NCBI GenBank assembly: GCA_025642075.2 | Contig: JAODUO010000942.1 | Location: 86,001-150,000 of the forward strand | Direction of reading: 5' to 3' | Length of the DNA: 64,000 nucleotides | Source: Ridgeia piscesae | Taxonomy: Eukaryota > Annelida > Polychaeta > Sabellida > Siboglinidae | Part shown: positions 12,621-23,109 of the stretch, in pieces | Layout: each line of letters begins with the position of its first letter | Numbering within the stretch: position 1 is the stretch's first letter | Made by a program: the position numbers and the translations under genes | The notes under the pieces: model-generated | Seen by the model: only the letters and a program-made list of their open reading frames with translations | Told to the model about the DNA's origin: nothing | The model's database searches: none

Positions 12621-13152
12621 CTGCAAAGACAAACACACATTCGGTTGACAGCGGGCAACCACAGCGCTTACAACGCCCCGACATCAAAATAAAGACTGAC
12701 CTCAATCCAACTGTTACTACGGTACACGTTGAAAGATAATAAACACACTTTTTTAATCGGTTCTTAAGAACAGAAAATATGGCATCATCTTTTGCTGTTT
12801 CTGTTCATTGTTAGAAAGGCAACATTGGCACAGAAAGATAGTAACAAGCTCAACATGTGCAAAGATTACAGTATCACAGTCACCATGTCTTTGCCAGCAA
12901 ACTCTGAAATGTTTCATCAGTTCCCACATTCATACAAAACCTCGCATTACTTCCATGTGAAGACACCATCCAACAAAGTGTCATTATCGATCAACATTGC
13001 TCATTTATACAAACTATTCTTCTTCAGCCGGATTTCATCCGTGTGAAGAGACAAACCAACAGTGTCATCACCGACCGACATTACTCATTTCTACAAACTA
13101 TTATTCTTCAGTCGGATTCCAGTCTTGTCAAACCTGTCTGTCACATACAGGA
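12621..13152. other. Intron between exons A22 and A23
   Basis: A tandem near-duplicate is visible at about 12960-13130: two copies of a stretch with GTGTCATTATCGATCAACATT or GTGTCATCACCGACCGACATT, then CTCATTT-TACAAACTATT-TTCTTCAG. An ATTAAA-type signal on the minus strand lies near 12748. Nothing else seen. Confidence 0.5.
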
Positions 13153-13467
13153 TCACAGAGCTGACTTTCCAGCGTCTTTGTGACAGTGAGAAACGTGTCT
13201 CTTCAGACCCCAGGCACAGCTAAACGCCTGCGTGCACAGCCTGCACTTGTGGTCACGCACACCCGTGTGACTGGAGAGGTGTCGCCTAAGGCTGGTTGTA
13301 CACAGATAACCCTTGCCACAGTACTGGCAGTGGTAGGGATAGAGGCCCTGGTGGGTGGCCTCGTGCTGGCGGAGAACATATGTCCTCGCAAAGCTCCTAC
13401 CACACTGTGAACACGTGTGTTCACGAGATGCCTGGATGACAGAGTCTGACCTACGAGACGTTGCAGT
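13153..13467 (-). CDS. Gene A terminal exon A22, three C2H2 fingers
   Basis: Exon of 104 residues. Acceptor tract is TG-rich and ends TTTGTGTTTGCAG; phase 0 opening TATSRRSDSVIQASREHT. Fingers from about residue 19: CSQCGRSF...HEATH, CQYCGKGY...HLSSH and CRLCTQAF...HVSHCH. The finger-2 helix CTTSLRRH has Ser where almost all siblings have Asn. It belongs to the subfamily with a CxWxLKRH-type third finger that fills 13-22 kb, and it has a short Lys/Ala tail after finger 3. Confidence 0.9.
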   Translation of the reverse strand, partial: TATSRRSDSVIQASREHTCSQCGRSFARTYVLRQHEATHQGLYPYHCQYCGKGYLCTTSLRRHLSSHTGVRDHKCRLCTQAFSCAWGLKRHVSHCHKDAGKSAL

Positions 13468-14864
13468 CTGCAAACACAAACACACACTGTTGGCTGACAA
13501 CCAAAATGGTAATCGGGTGTTTTCTTTCTTATAGCAACACTAATATTCTCCAGCTACCAAATTACAGGCTCTAACTTTGATATATCTCAAATATCCACTG
13601 ATTATATGCTGCAGATTGTGGGTTAATAACTTTAAACGTGCATATTCAATCGCCACTGTAATCAAGTATTACTACATGGTCTACATGAGTATATACACTC
13701 TGCTGCTGGTTTATAGGGCCATGTATATGGCTACTATCTGCTGCTTACATGGCTAACTGGTGAGGCCTATGAACAAAGGTTGCTCAGTTCTACGTGACCC
13801 TTTTAAACAGTTGCCTATGTGTATTGATCTGGTGGGTCATTTGGGTGCTCATCAGGCACCAGTTGATGCAATCCTTGCTTCATGCCACATGGACCTTTCC
13901 TAATTCACAATCATAGCAGATCTCTTTGATGTGAGGAAGTTTTCATGTATATGGGTTTGTGCATGTGTCTATACCGTTGACAAGACGGCTTATTACAATT
14001 ATTGAAATACACCGCATCACAGAAGCCTAAACTTACTTACTTACCACCATGGGCAAAATCAGCACTAAAGATTCCAACCCATAAGAGGTCAATTAAAGCA
14101 CTGTTTTTTTCTGCTGCATCTGATCAAATCTATATTTCTCAACAATCCAAGACAGATCTTCAGTAGAAATTTTAATGCAAAAATAAACATTCAACAGTAT
14201 TTTTTCAGATCATTTTGTCATATCTCTCAAACGCGTAGGCAATACAAAACTTGCGTCAGTTCCACACAACTAACAACCAGACACAGCAGGAAGTTTCACA
14301 GTTCTCTCACATGCCAGAACAGTTGCAGTCTTCTAGGGTCCAGGCTTTCTCTTTCATGCAATTGCAACAACAGCAGTACTGCCCTGTTCTCTTTAGGAGT
14401 GTGAGAAACGGAACAGCAGCAACAACATAAAACTGGCTTCATTGACTGAAAACAATTGTCCACTTTCAATCTGATCAAGTTAATTATACGTACATATTAA
14501 TAAAACAACCTCAATGGCAGCAAGGCGGCACAAATAATCAGACACTGCCTACAAATCTACCTAGTAATTACTTTGCTGCTAGACTGAACATTCCATTTCA
14601 TATAATAACCAATTACCCATAGCAATTACTGTCTTCAAATTTGATTGTTCCAAAATGCCACTGAGAACCAGTTAGCACAATACAGATCTTCTCAGCATAG
14701 TGCCATAGGCAGTGTATGAACAACACGCAATAAAACTCTATCATTGTGCAGCCATCAAGGCATCAACACTGACCAATAATGTCCATCATAGCTCCAAAAC
14801 TGACATCCGATATGACAAGGATTCGAGTGCTATGCCAAGGACAGAACTGATGACACTACCGGTG
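13468..14864. other. Intron between exons A21 and A22
   Basis: AT-rich DNA without recognisable genes or repeats. A 60-codon minus-strand frame at 14296-14478 has no acceptor or family signature and is ignored. Confidence 0.5.
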
Positions 14865-15179
14865 TCACCACGTAATGTCCTTATGACAATGGCGGATGTG
14901 TCTTCCCAAGCTCCAGGGACAGCCGAAGTCCTTCACACAGAACGGACACTTGTTTTCTCGAACGCCCGTGTGCTTCGCCATGTGGCGCCTAAGGTTAGTG
15001 GTTGACAGACTACCCTTGCCACACACCTCGCAGTGGTAGGGATAGTGGCCACTGTGAATGGCCTCATGCTGGTGGAGGCCATGGGCTGTCGTATAGGTCC
15101 GACCACACTGTGCACATGTGTGTTTACGAGGTAGAGGTGACTGCAGGAACCAGCCTGCACTACTACGGCACGCTGCAGT
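14865..15179 (-). CDS. Gene A terminal exon A21, three C2H2 fingers
   Basis: Exon of 104 residues. Acceptor tract TGTGTTTGTGTTTGCAG; phase 0 opening TAACRSSAGWFLQSPLPRK. Fingers CAQCGRTY...HEAIH, CEVCGKGS...HMAKH and CPFCVKDF...HIRHCH. The finger-2 helix STTNLRRH is the consensus of the subfamily. The finger-1 helix region (TTAHGLHQH) closely resembles that of A16, which suggests a recent common origin. Confidence 0.9.
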   Translation of the reverse strand, partial: TAACRSSAGWFLQSPLPRKHTCAQCGRTYTTAHGLHQHEAIHSGHYPYHCEVCGKGSLSTTNLRRHMAKHTGVRENKCPFCVKDFGCPWSLGRHIRHCHKDITW

Positions 15180-15963
15180 CTGCAAACACAAACACACACA
15201 GTTGCAGTGTTTCCCCTGCTGTATGACAGGCGAGGTGGGCCAACTTGCTGTTTTTCTAAGCCACCTCGCCCAAAATATGCCTAAGTTGCCACCTCACAGC
15301 TAATTCCTGTCCCTGGTGACAATTTAAAAAAATAGAAGTAATACTACACACGTTTTCGTGCTAGCTTGTAACTTCTTTCCCCACCTAGGGAATAAAATAA
15401 AACACACTTCACAATACACCATTTAGAAGCTAGTTTTTAAAACAGTTCCTTGGGACATACACCAGACCCCATAGCTTCACATTGCACCTTCAGTGCTTGC
15501 TCAGCTAACCCTACCACCTTGCCCATCATTTACCCAGGGGAAACACCACAGTTGGGTGAGAGAGCTGGTGATGTCAACAGCTTCACCCAGCAGCTTCTAC
15601 CTCACAGTGACTCTGCTGAAATATGCTTTAAATGTCTTCCTGACACCATCTGATAGTATGGTCATTTTATTCATACAGATCACTGATGCATCATGACATG
15701 CAGACTGCACGGTGCAAGCCACAGTGACACTACGACTGACATGTACAAACAAAATAGCACCACCGGGGCCTTGTTTGTATGTACATCCTCAGCTGTTTGG
15801 CATTAAGCCAGGCTAATCTCGGACATCAGGAGGAGTTGTCAAATCTGTCAAGTTGAGAGGCAACGAATGCACTGACTCGTGTCAAACTTTGACACCTCAC
15901 TGAAGGAACTCCCAACTTTACCGACACGTATGTCACTGTCACACAGTCTGTCTGTACACACAC
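15180..15963. other. Intron between exons A20 and A21
   Basis: Unique sequence; a minus-strand AATAAA (plus TTTATT at 15666-15671) lies about 290 bp beyond the A20 stop. Plus-strand open frames here lack splice or family support. Confidence 0.5.
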
Positions 15964-16278
15964 TCAAGCTTTGTCTTGATGAAAGTTACGCATGTGCCTC
16001 TTGAGACTCCAGGGACAAGTGAACTTTTGCGAACACCATTTGCACTGGTGGTCGCGTGCGCCTGTGTGTGTCGCCAAGTGGCGTCTAAGGTTATTGGTAG
16101 AGAGGCATCCCTTGCCACAGATCTTGCACCAGAAGGGGTACTGGCCCCTGTGCGCCGCCTCGTGACGACGAAGGATGTAGACTCTCGCAAAGCTCCTACC
16201 ACATTGGAAACACGTGTGGTTAGCGGGTGGTGGGAAGACAGAGTGTGAGCCTGAGCCAGAGCTAACAGGCAGTGCAGT
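15964..16278 (-). CDS. Gene A terminal exon A20, three C2H2 fingers
   Basis: Exon of 104 residues. Acceptor GTGTTTTGTTTGCAG; phase 0 opening TALPVSSGSGSHSVFPPPAN. Fingers CFQCGRSF...HEAAH, CKICGKGC...HLATH and CSQKF preceded by CKW, closing HMRNFH. The finger-2 helix is STNNLRRH. A longer open frame reaching 16416 is intron read-through; the shared phase-0 acceptor is preferred because every sibling uses it. Confidence 0.9.
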   Translation of the reverse strand, partial: TALPVSSGSGSHSVFPPPANHTCFQCGRSFARVYILRRHEAAHRGQYPFWCKICGKGCLSTNNLRRHLATHTGARDHQCKWCSQKFTCPWSLKRHMRNFHQDKA

Positions 16279-17127
16279 CTGCAAACAAAACACAACGGTG
16301 TGGGTAAATAGACAACCACAACTGCTCAACACGGCTCTTCTACTTCGGCTACGTTTACTACTCACCTGGGAGGTAGAAGAGTTGTCCTGACTCGCATACA
16401 AGTAACTAGAACGCACTCAGGGCATTGGTTGCTCTCTCACACAATATACTGCTCTTTTTCATGGGTACCACTGGTTTAATACGACAGAACAAGACTGCCA
16501 CAATCTATTCACTTAGTAAGCACTAAATTGGTGTGTATCATTGTAAACCAGTTACAAATATTTGTTTGCCCTGGTAACACTTTTCCAATTATAATGTGGA
16601 CTCATCAACTCTGAAAGCTACACTTCCATCATTCCTATTTCTTGTACACAAAAACAGAGGAAAGTAAAAGGTTGTATGTATGACTGCCAAGTAGCCGTAA
16701 GTTTCTAGCAGTAACCTGTTTTCTATATTTCAAGAAACAGCAAGTAGCAAAACATATTTTATTCACATGCCAGAAATATTAAACATCGTGGAACAGAATG
16801 AAGACAAACAGAATGAACAGGTTCAATGTCATTTCAACTGAGTGCTAACCAGACGAAGGCGAGGCAAAGTGAACTCTCTCACAGACCACTCTGTTTCATG
16901 GCACGAGCAACATGGTTTGGTGACATTATTGCATCACATCCCAACTAACCATTCTTGCTCTCCAAATTCATCAACGTGACATTCAGTATATCTGACAAAT
17001 GTCCAAAAGTAACTCCTTTATTTATGCTGCACTGTGATAAAACGTCATTATTATTACGTGACTGCACTGTTCTGTAACATAAACAAGTTCCAGTGGTATA
17101 AACACGACACCGGTCAAACTGTCAGTA
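16279..17127. other. Intron between exons A19 and A20
   Basis: AT-rich DNA. A minus-strand AATAAA (plus TTTATT 17017-17022) sits about 106 bp beyond the A19 stop and could serve both A19 and A18. Another TTTATT lies near 16758. No gene seen. Confidence 0.55.
17017..17022 (-). promoter_or_regulatory. Polyadenylation signal AATAAA (exon A19, possibly A18)
   Basis: AATAAA on the minus strand about 106 bp past the A19 stop. A18 has no signal of its own before A19 begins, so A18 transcripts may also end here. Confidence 0.5.
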
Positions 17128-17439
17128 TCAGTCAGTGACATCTTGCCGCCGATGAATGTGAAGAACATGTCTCTTCAAATTCCAAGCACAGGTGAACACT
17201 TGCATACACCACTTGCACTTGTAAGCACGGACACCGGCATGTGCCAGCATGTGCCGTTTAAGGTTACTGGAGGACAGACAGCCTTTCCCACAGATCTCAC
17301 ACCAGTACGGGTAGTCGCCGCGGTGGGCCGCCTCGTGCACCTGCAGGAACTGCATTCCCGAGAACTTCTTACCACACTGCGAACACGTGTGTCTACGAGA
17401 TGCCTGGACGACAGAGCCCGAGCTACCGAATGCTGCAGT
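17128..17439 (-). CDS. Gene A terminal exon A19, three C2H2 fingers
   Basis: Exon of 103 residues. Acceptor TGTGTTTGTGTTTGCAG; phase 0 opening TAAFGSSGSVVQASRRHT. Fingers CSQCGKKF...HEAAH, CEICGKGC...HMLAH and CKWCMQVF...HVLHIH, with an acidic/basic tail RRQDVTD. The finger-2 helix is SSSNLKRH. Only 101 bp separates its acceptor from the stop of A18, the tightest spacing in the locus. Confidence 0.9.
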   Translation of the reverse strand, partial: TAAFGSSGSVVQASRRHTCSQCGKKFSGMQFLQVHEAAHRGDYPYWCEICGKGCLSSSNLKRHMLAHAGVRAYKCKWCMQVFTCAWNLKRHVLHIHRRQDVTD

Positions 17440-17540
17440 CTGCAAACACAAACACACACAGTTGGGTGAGCGTTCCTCACCACCGGTCTCTAGTCTCTCT
17501 CCCGTTCTCTCCACCTCTCTTTCTCTCTACTGCAGCTCAA

Positions 17541-17867
17541 CTACACAAGTCGATGTCCTCCCGCTGGTACACTGTCTGCGTGACAGTTTTCAATGTGCCT
17601 CCTCAGGCTCGAGATATAACGGAACGTCCGAATACACAGATGGCATTTGTGGTCAACCCTGCCCGTGTGCACGGCCATGTGCCGTTTAAGATTGCTCGTG
17701 TTGAGACTGCCCTTGCCACAGACCTCACACCGGTACGGGTAGCAGCCTTTGTGCGCAGCCTCGTGCAGATGCAGGAAGTGGAGTCGGGAAAAGCTGCTAC
17801 CGCACTGTGAGCACGTGTGTCTACTGGCTGACCGTTTGACAGAGCCTGACCTATGGGACGAGGCACT
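17541..17867 (-). CDS. Gene A terminal exon A18, three C2H2 fingers
   Basis: Exon of 108 residues. Acceptor TGTGTTTGTGTTTGCAG; phase 0 opening SASSHRSGSVKRSASRHT. Fingers CSQCGSSF...HEAAH, CEVCGKGS...HMAVH and CHLCIRTF...HIENCH, then the tail ADSVPAGGHRLV. The finger 2-3 linker is TGRVDHK rather than TGVRxxK, a small order change. The finger-2 helix is NTSNLKRH. Together with A19 it looks like a local duplicate. Confidence 0.9.
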   Translation of the reverse strand, partial: SASSHRSGSVKRSASRHTCSQCGSSFSRLHFLHLHEAAHKGCYPYRCEVCGKGSLNTSNLKRHMAVHTGRVDHKCHLCIRTFRYISSLRRHIENCHADSVPAGGHRLV

Positions 17868-18411
17868 CTGCAAACACAAACACACAGTCGGGTGAGAGCC
17901 AGCGCAAGCATCACTCAACCTCCTATGGCAAACTGAGACCTATACTCTCAAGTGAAAGCTTCCTTAATGTGTCGTGAACGGGTCAGGGAAACCAAAGGCA
18001 AGTACTGTATCTTCGAGTAAAACACACACATCCTCAATAACAAAAACACATTTGTATTATTTATTTCCCTTCATATGCTAAAAGCAGTGTGGAACTATTA
18101 ACACACTGAATGATGACAATTCAACGTGATCATCCTATAAGACCTCATGCAACTGTTCCACGGAAACTTTACACGTATCACTTGCACAATGAAAATATAT
18201 GAACCAATATTTCATTTGGATTTTTTGTATCCCTTAGCCAACATAATTCTGTAAATATGCTGCCTGACTGTACTTCCAGTTCACTACTAGAATGTTATGA
18301 TTTTACATTAAAATGTCTACCCAGCTTAGAATGTGCACACTAATACAATCTGTGACATGCTCAGCTATGTTTGTCTCCACCAATGAACTGGTCATGCTGA
18401 ATTAACATTCC
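17868..18411. other. Intron between exons A17 and A18
   Basis: Mostly AT-rich. A minus-strand AATAAA (plus TTTATT 18060-18065) lies about 350 bp past the A17 stop. The block next to the A18 acceptor shares a GTCGGGTGAGAGCCAG-like stretch with the flank of A16. Confidence 0.5.
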
Positions 18412-18717
18412 TCAATCAGGTTGCTGTTTATGAATGAGCCGAAAATGTCTCTTCAGACTCCACGAGCACGTGTAGGCTTGCATACACAACGTGCACTTGT
18501 AGTCCCGTGTGCCTGCGTGGGTTGCCAGGTGGCGCCTATAGTTACTGGTCGACACAATACCCTGACCACAGATCTCGCAGCGGTACGGGTAGCGGCCACT
18601 GTGGATGGGTTCATGCAGGCGGAGACAGTGTGCGCTCGAAAAGCTCCGACCACACAGCGAACAACTGTGATTACGAGACGACGCGGCGCAAGAGTCTGAC
18701 CTACGAGGTGTTGCAGT
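18412..18717 (-). CDS. Gene A terminal exon A17, three C2H2 fingers
   Basis: Exon of 101 residues. Acceptor GTGTTTGTGTTTGCAG; phase 0 opening TATPRRSDSCAASSRNHS. Fingers CSLCGRSF...HEPIH, CEICGQGI...HLATH and CTLCMQAY...HFRLIH, tail KQQPD. The finger-2 helix STSNYRRH has Tyr in place of the usual core Leu, which could weaken packing or be tolerated. The leader is nearly identical to that of A22. Confidence 0.9.
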   Translation of the reverse strand, partial: TATPRRSDSCAASSRNHSCSLCGRSFSSAHCLRLHEPIHSGRYPYRCEICGQGIVSTSNYRRHLATHAGTRDYKCTLCMQAYTCSWSLKRHFRLIHKQQPD

Positions 18718-20314
18718 CTGCAAACACAAACACACACCTTCCAAAGTCATCCAAGCTGGCTGCCATATGAGTGTTCTTTTAACAACAAAGCATGATTTAT
18801 TTGGAAATGCTGTTACATGTCAGAATTGTTTCTGCTCAACAGATCATTTTGACATGTTCAGGGTGTCACCTCCTGCATTGTACTTAAAACCATCACAGTA
18901 CAATGCTGAAGAAATTACTGAAAGATGTCAACAGTTCTGTTGGATGACCAAATCCGCAAGAAAAAGCACTAGTTTTACATAAAAAAACAGCAGTTTTCAT
19001 GTGGTAAATCATACTGGTTACTATCTAATTATTATGTGGCTGGAATTTACGCTACTGGAAAAAATGTGTCATGTTAAACATTTATTCAAATACGTTATCT
19101 GTAAAAGTTAGTAAACAAATTTTATTATCAGATACCCCCGGTATACCACTTCATGTTAGTGAATAGTTTGAAGGGAGAACCATTGCAGGATGACTCGTGA
19201 TGAAGTCATGTGATGTCATAATCTTTCCAGTGTAGCTATTCACTAGCTAATGTGACAAATAACTGGTGCCATCATTAACACTGCAATCAATGCAAGACTA
19301 CAGACTTATGAACAACAGAACATAAAATAAGTTCAAAACACGTGTATTGAAGAATTGTTTTAATATTTGACTTCTCCAGTCAGAAATAATCAAAGGGCAG
19401 TTCTGTCAAATGTCCAACATCACCAGATTTTCAAACTAGGTTTATCTGTACAAATATGGTATCACTTTGAAGGTAAATACAGTATGTGTGTAAATTACAC
19501 ATTTGTAAACCATTTAAAAACATACGACACACCGTTGCATATACAGTTCAGTTTTCTGGTATGAAATGTAAAGATGCTAAAGCTGTTTTCAAGGGTTTGT
19601 AATTTTTCGATAAAACCGTACAACACAGATACTAAATATAAAACAAGTACCAAACTGAACTATTATCATATTTCATAATTGCTGATGTTGCTTATGGATG
19701 CTACTTCCACGCAAACCAGGTTGACACAAAACTAATCCATTTTTGAGCAGTCATAGTAGTTTCTTGATTCTTGATAAAATAATGAAGTGATATTGATAAA
19801 ATCGAGTTGTTAACAGTTGTACTTAAAACTAGTGTCCAATATTGTAAGTACAACTTCCTCAGTACACTGTAATTTCGATGTAATCCTCGAAATACATTTC
19901 GTAGTTCTACAAACTTAACTACCAAGGTACATTTTTCATACTGTATATCAAACTTTGGATAAAAAGGAAAAAGGATAGTGTATCTCAGAAGCAACATGAC
20001 TTAATCTCTTCAAATTAGTGCAGTTGTCAGATAGTATATTGACCCGCGTAGAAAAGTTAGGTTACAGTACTGGCTTAGCTGTTTTGGTGTACAAATTCTG
20101 TTTATTAACAGCTACCCAGAATGCTCTTCCCAAGACTACTAAAATGACAACTGAGCTGTACTGTGACTTTGTAATATGTCCACGGTCAAATCATCCTGTG
20201 AGAGAACAAAATAATCACGTCCAATATCATCTGCTCAGCCAAACCTGACTTAAAGAGAACAGCAGCACATGAGGGATTCTGTAGATGCCACACTCTTGCC
20301 TGCCGATTCATCAT
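18718..20314. other. Intron between exons A16 and A17
   Basis: About 1.6 kb of AT-rich sequence. Minus-strand AATAAA (plus TTTATT 20101-20106) lies about 210 bp beyond the A16 stop. Several short open frames lack any family or splice support. Confidence 0.5.
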
Positions 20315-20629
20315 TCAGATGACAGTGTCCTTGTGGTGACGAATTATATGTCTCTTCAGGTCCCAAAGACAGCTAAACTCACACACACACAATGTGCACT
20401 TGTGATCACGTATACCCGTGTGCTTAGCGATGTGACGTCTACGGTTAGTGGTCGAGATAAAACCCTTGCCACAGAACTGACACCGGTAAGGATAGTTTCC
20501 GCTGTGGATGGCCTGGTGTTGATGCAGCCCATGTGCCCTGGAAAAGCTCTTACCACACTGGGAACACGTGTGTTTAGGAGGAGCTTGGACGACAGAGCCC
20601 CAGTACGGGTAGTAACGGGATGTTGCGGT
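20315..20629 (-). CDS. Gene A terminal exon A16, three C2H2 fingers
   Basis: Exon of 104 residues. Acceptor GTGTTTGTGTTTCCAG; phase 0 opening TATSRYYPYWGSVVQAPPK. Fingers CSQCGKSF...HQAIH, CQFCGKGF...HIAKH and CTLCVCEF...HIIRHH. The finger-2 helix STTNRRRH has Arg in place of the usual core Leu. The intron-side flank carries the shared GTTGGGTGAGAGCCAG-like block. Confidence 0.9.
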   Translation of the reverse strand, partial: TATSRYYPYWGSVVQAPPKHTCSQCGKSFSRAHGLHQHQAIHSGNYPYRCQFCGKGFISTTNRRRHIAKHTGIRDHKCTLCVCEFSCLWDLKRHIIRHHKDTVI

Positions 20630-21472
20630 CTGGAAACACAAACACACACACAGTTGGGTGAGAGCCAGTGAAAGCTTCACGCAACTTTCTCTAGACCAAG
20701 GCTCGTCTTGGACTAGAGAGCAGCTCTTCTCACCAATGACGTCTACTGGGAATCTAGTCGGTTGGTATTTCTGGACTGGCATCAGTCATTATCTTCTAAA
20801 GTACGTAATGTCATGTATCAGTCAGCTATGACGGTGATGTAGAATACGTTAATCTACACTATGTAACTCAGCCTGCTGACTTAGGGCTATTCAGGAGTGC
20901 CAGCGATATGCAGTGTATGCCACACACCAGGTACATGTAACTTCTTACTAGGCAAGAACACCCGTTGTAACAACTCGCATTCTGAAAAGCGTACAGCCGT
21001 CACTTAATTATAACTCCCATCAATGCTCACAAAACACAACTGCTAGAGTTTCAAACTGTTTTATTTAGTATGTGTATACTACCTGGGTAGTTAGGCATTC
21101 AAACATACAAAATAACATCACAAAACATTTAACGTCTTAATGAAAATACTGGTAAACACAATTTATATCGTCATATGTACAGTATCTGGACACGCCCCCC
21201 TGTACAGAACACTTTTCGTGACACCCAATCCAATACGAGTGATAAACAGAGTTTGAACTTCTGCTATTGCTGTACAGGTCTCCTGTCATAGTATTAATGC
21301 AACAAGTGCTTGTCAGCAGAGGGAATCTAATGAACACTGCTCTATCTCATAACAATTATGAGATGCAAGTCTTTCACACTATTGCTCCCACAACTATCTT
21401 TAACCGCCTTTGAGGCCGAGTGAGGATACCAATACAAAACAGCTCTTCTGAAGTTCGACAACACTCTTTCAC
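20630..21472. other. Intron between exons A15 and A16
   Basis: Unique DNA; a minus-strand AATAAA (plus TTTATT 21060-21065) lies about 410 bp past the A15 stop. No gene or mobile element recognised. Confidence 0.5.
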
Positions 21473-22144
21473 TCAAACACGTTCCCTGTGTAGAAGAGTA
21501 ACGTGTCTTTTGAGATCCCACGAACAGCTGAACTCTTTCGAGCAAAACGTGCACTTGTAGTCACGCACACCCGTGTGCTTTGCCAAGTGCCGCCTAAGGT
21601 TGGTAGTGGAGAGACTGCCCTTGCCACAGAAGTGACAGTGGTAGGGGTAATGGCCTCGGTGCAGGTTCTCGTGCAGCTCTAGGCCACACATCGTGGAGAA
21701 GTGTTTGTCACAGCTCGAACATTTCAAGTGTTTCCTGCAGCCTTGCCTGCGTGGCTGCCTGGCTGCTACAGCAAGCTGAGTAGTTGGCTGCCTGGCTGCT
21801 ACAGCAAGCTGAGTAGTTGGCTGCCTGGCTGCTACAGCAAGCTGAGTAGTTGGCTGCCTGGCTGCTACAGCAAGCTGAGTAGTTGGCTGCCTGGCTGCTA
21901 CAGCAAGCTGAGTAGTTGGCTGCCTGGCTGCTACAGCAAGCTGAGTAGTTGGCTGCCTGGCTGCTACAGCAAGCTGAGTAGTTGGCTGCCTGGCTGCTAC
22001 AGCAAGCTGAGTAGTTGGCTGCCTGGCTGCTACAGCAAGCTGAGTAGTTGGCTGCCTGGCTGCTACAGCAAGCTGAGTAGTTGGCTGCCTGGCTGCTACA
22101 GCAAGCCGAGTAGAAGGCTGCCACAATGCTTGTGGAAGTAGTGC
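21473..22144 (-). CDS. Gene A terminal exon A15, coding minisatellite plus three C2H2 fingers
   Basis: Exon of 223 residues, twice the size of its siblings. Acceptor GGCTGTTTTCTTCCAG; phase 0 opening ALLPQALWQP. It continues into eleven copies of an 11-residue repeat (TTQLAVAARQP, first copy STRLAVAARQP), then RRQGCRKHLK and the fingers CSSCDKHF...HENLH, CHFCGKGS...HLAKH and CTFCSKEF...HVTLLH, tail RERV. The repeat is Gln/Ala/Arg-rich and may form a spacer between the shared N-terminus and the fingers. Without it the exon would match sibling length. The repeat DNA is almost free of substitutions, so expansion is recent or homogenised. Confidence 0.87.
   Translation of the reverse strand, partial: ALLPQALWQPSTRLAVAARQPTTQLAVAARQPTTQLAVAARQPTTQLAVAARQPTTQLAVAARQPTTQLAVAARQPTTQLAVAARQPTTQLAVAARQPTTQLAVAARQPTTQLAVAARQPTTQLAVAARQPRRQGCRKHLKCSSCDKHFSTMCGLELHENLHRGHYPYHCHFCGKGSLSTTNLRRHLAKHTGVRDYKCTFCSKEFSCSWDLKRHVTLLHRERV
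21755..22117 (-). repeat. 33-bp coding minisatellite, 11 copies
   Basis: Tandem 33-bp units (plus-strand unit CTGCCTGGCTGCTACAGCAA then GCTGAGTAGTTGG) entirely inside exon A15. Because 33 is divisible by 3 and the unit lacks stops, copy-number change keeps frame; the plus strand and another minus frame also stay open as shadows. Only the leftmost and rightmost copies differ, as expected for unequal crossing over or slippage. Confidence 0.95.
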
Positions 22145-22954
22145 CTGGAAGAAAACAGCCAGTGTGAGTGCTCGCAGAAAGTCTGCTCCGGGCTCGGCTT
22201 AATGCTATGAGAAGTCCAACATTAGCACCTGGTTCGTAATGACCATCTTAGCTGAACCGCAGAAGTTTAGTGGCATCAAGTCAGTGCAGACACTTCATCT
22301 TATCCTACATGTTTTGCACCTTGCTCTATTAGCAGAATACGTATGTGCATGACTTAACACTGAGCAATCAAACGTGTAATCTGAATTACAAAATAAGAAG
22401 GAGTGTTAAGAAGATGCATCTTTTGATATTTCCTATAGGCTAAAACCTGTTTTCTCAATTATTTAATTATACAAAGACATTGTTTCTTTTTTGTTAAGAT
22501 ACCTTGTTTCTCGGATCACATAAGTGACATGATTTCCACTGAGCTTCATTTACTAAAATAATTAATGTTGACAATATTTTTTAGTAATCATACATTTTAG
22601 AATAAATTATATTTATACTGTAATCCCCCATCTCTGCTCTAAACCACAATCAAATAACACTTTCACTATTGAACAGCTTCAAAGCTATTCAACGTTGCAC
22701 TGCTCAATAACAACATTGTCGAGTAAGTTACAACATTTACATGCTACGGAACATCCAATAATGACTTTGTTTTGTATTTTTTACTCTGAAATAACTACAA
22801 CTACTGGCTTGATCAAAATGACTTTATTGTTCAACCTAGCGACGAACAGAAATAACTTGAATATAGAATTTAACGGTTAATGTCACACATCAAGGTCCCG
22901 CCTCTACTCATGCTGACACACTGACATTGATAATCTCCTTCACATAATTGTTTT
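22145..22954. other. Intron upstream of exon A15
   Basis: AT-rich unique sequence. A minus-strand AATAAA (plus TTTATT near 22822) lies past the decayed exon at 22955-23109, in the same position relative to it as in its intact relative A11. Confidence 0.5.
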
Positions 22955-23109
22955 TACAAAACTACACATATTAATATAGTTATAAAACAACCACACATAT
23001 TAATATTGGATTTTGCATCCACACATAGCACACCTACAGGATTGGGAACATTGCTAGGGTTTAGTGTAGTGGTGAGAGCTCTGGCCACCAGTGGTACCTG
23101 ACCAGACTT
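22955..23109 (-). pseudogene. Decayed gene A finger exon (fingers 1-2 deleted)
   Basis: The acceptor (TACTTGCAG) and leader KSGQVPLVARALTTTLNPSN match the starts of A11 and A13 (MPGQAALVARAVTAAL; MSGLAPLVDRALTATG). After VPNP the sequence jumps to a remnant of finger 3: CAMCG is present only in a shifted frame that soon hits TAA (about 22996-23035). So the DNA for fingers 1 and 2 has been deleted and the frame broken. A downstream AATAAA is retained. Confidence 0.75.

Noticed and set aside
21701..22141. 146-codon plus-strand frame (LPGCYSKLSSW repeats)
   Set aside because: Complement of the 33-bp coding repeat; the minus strand carries fingers in phase with the locus.
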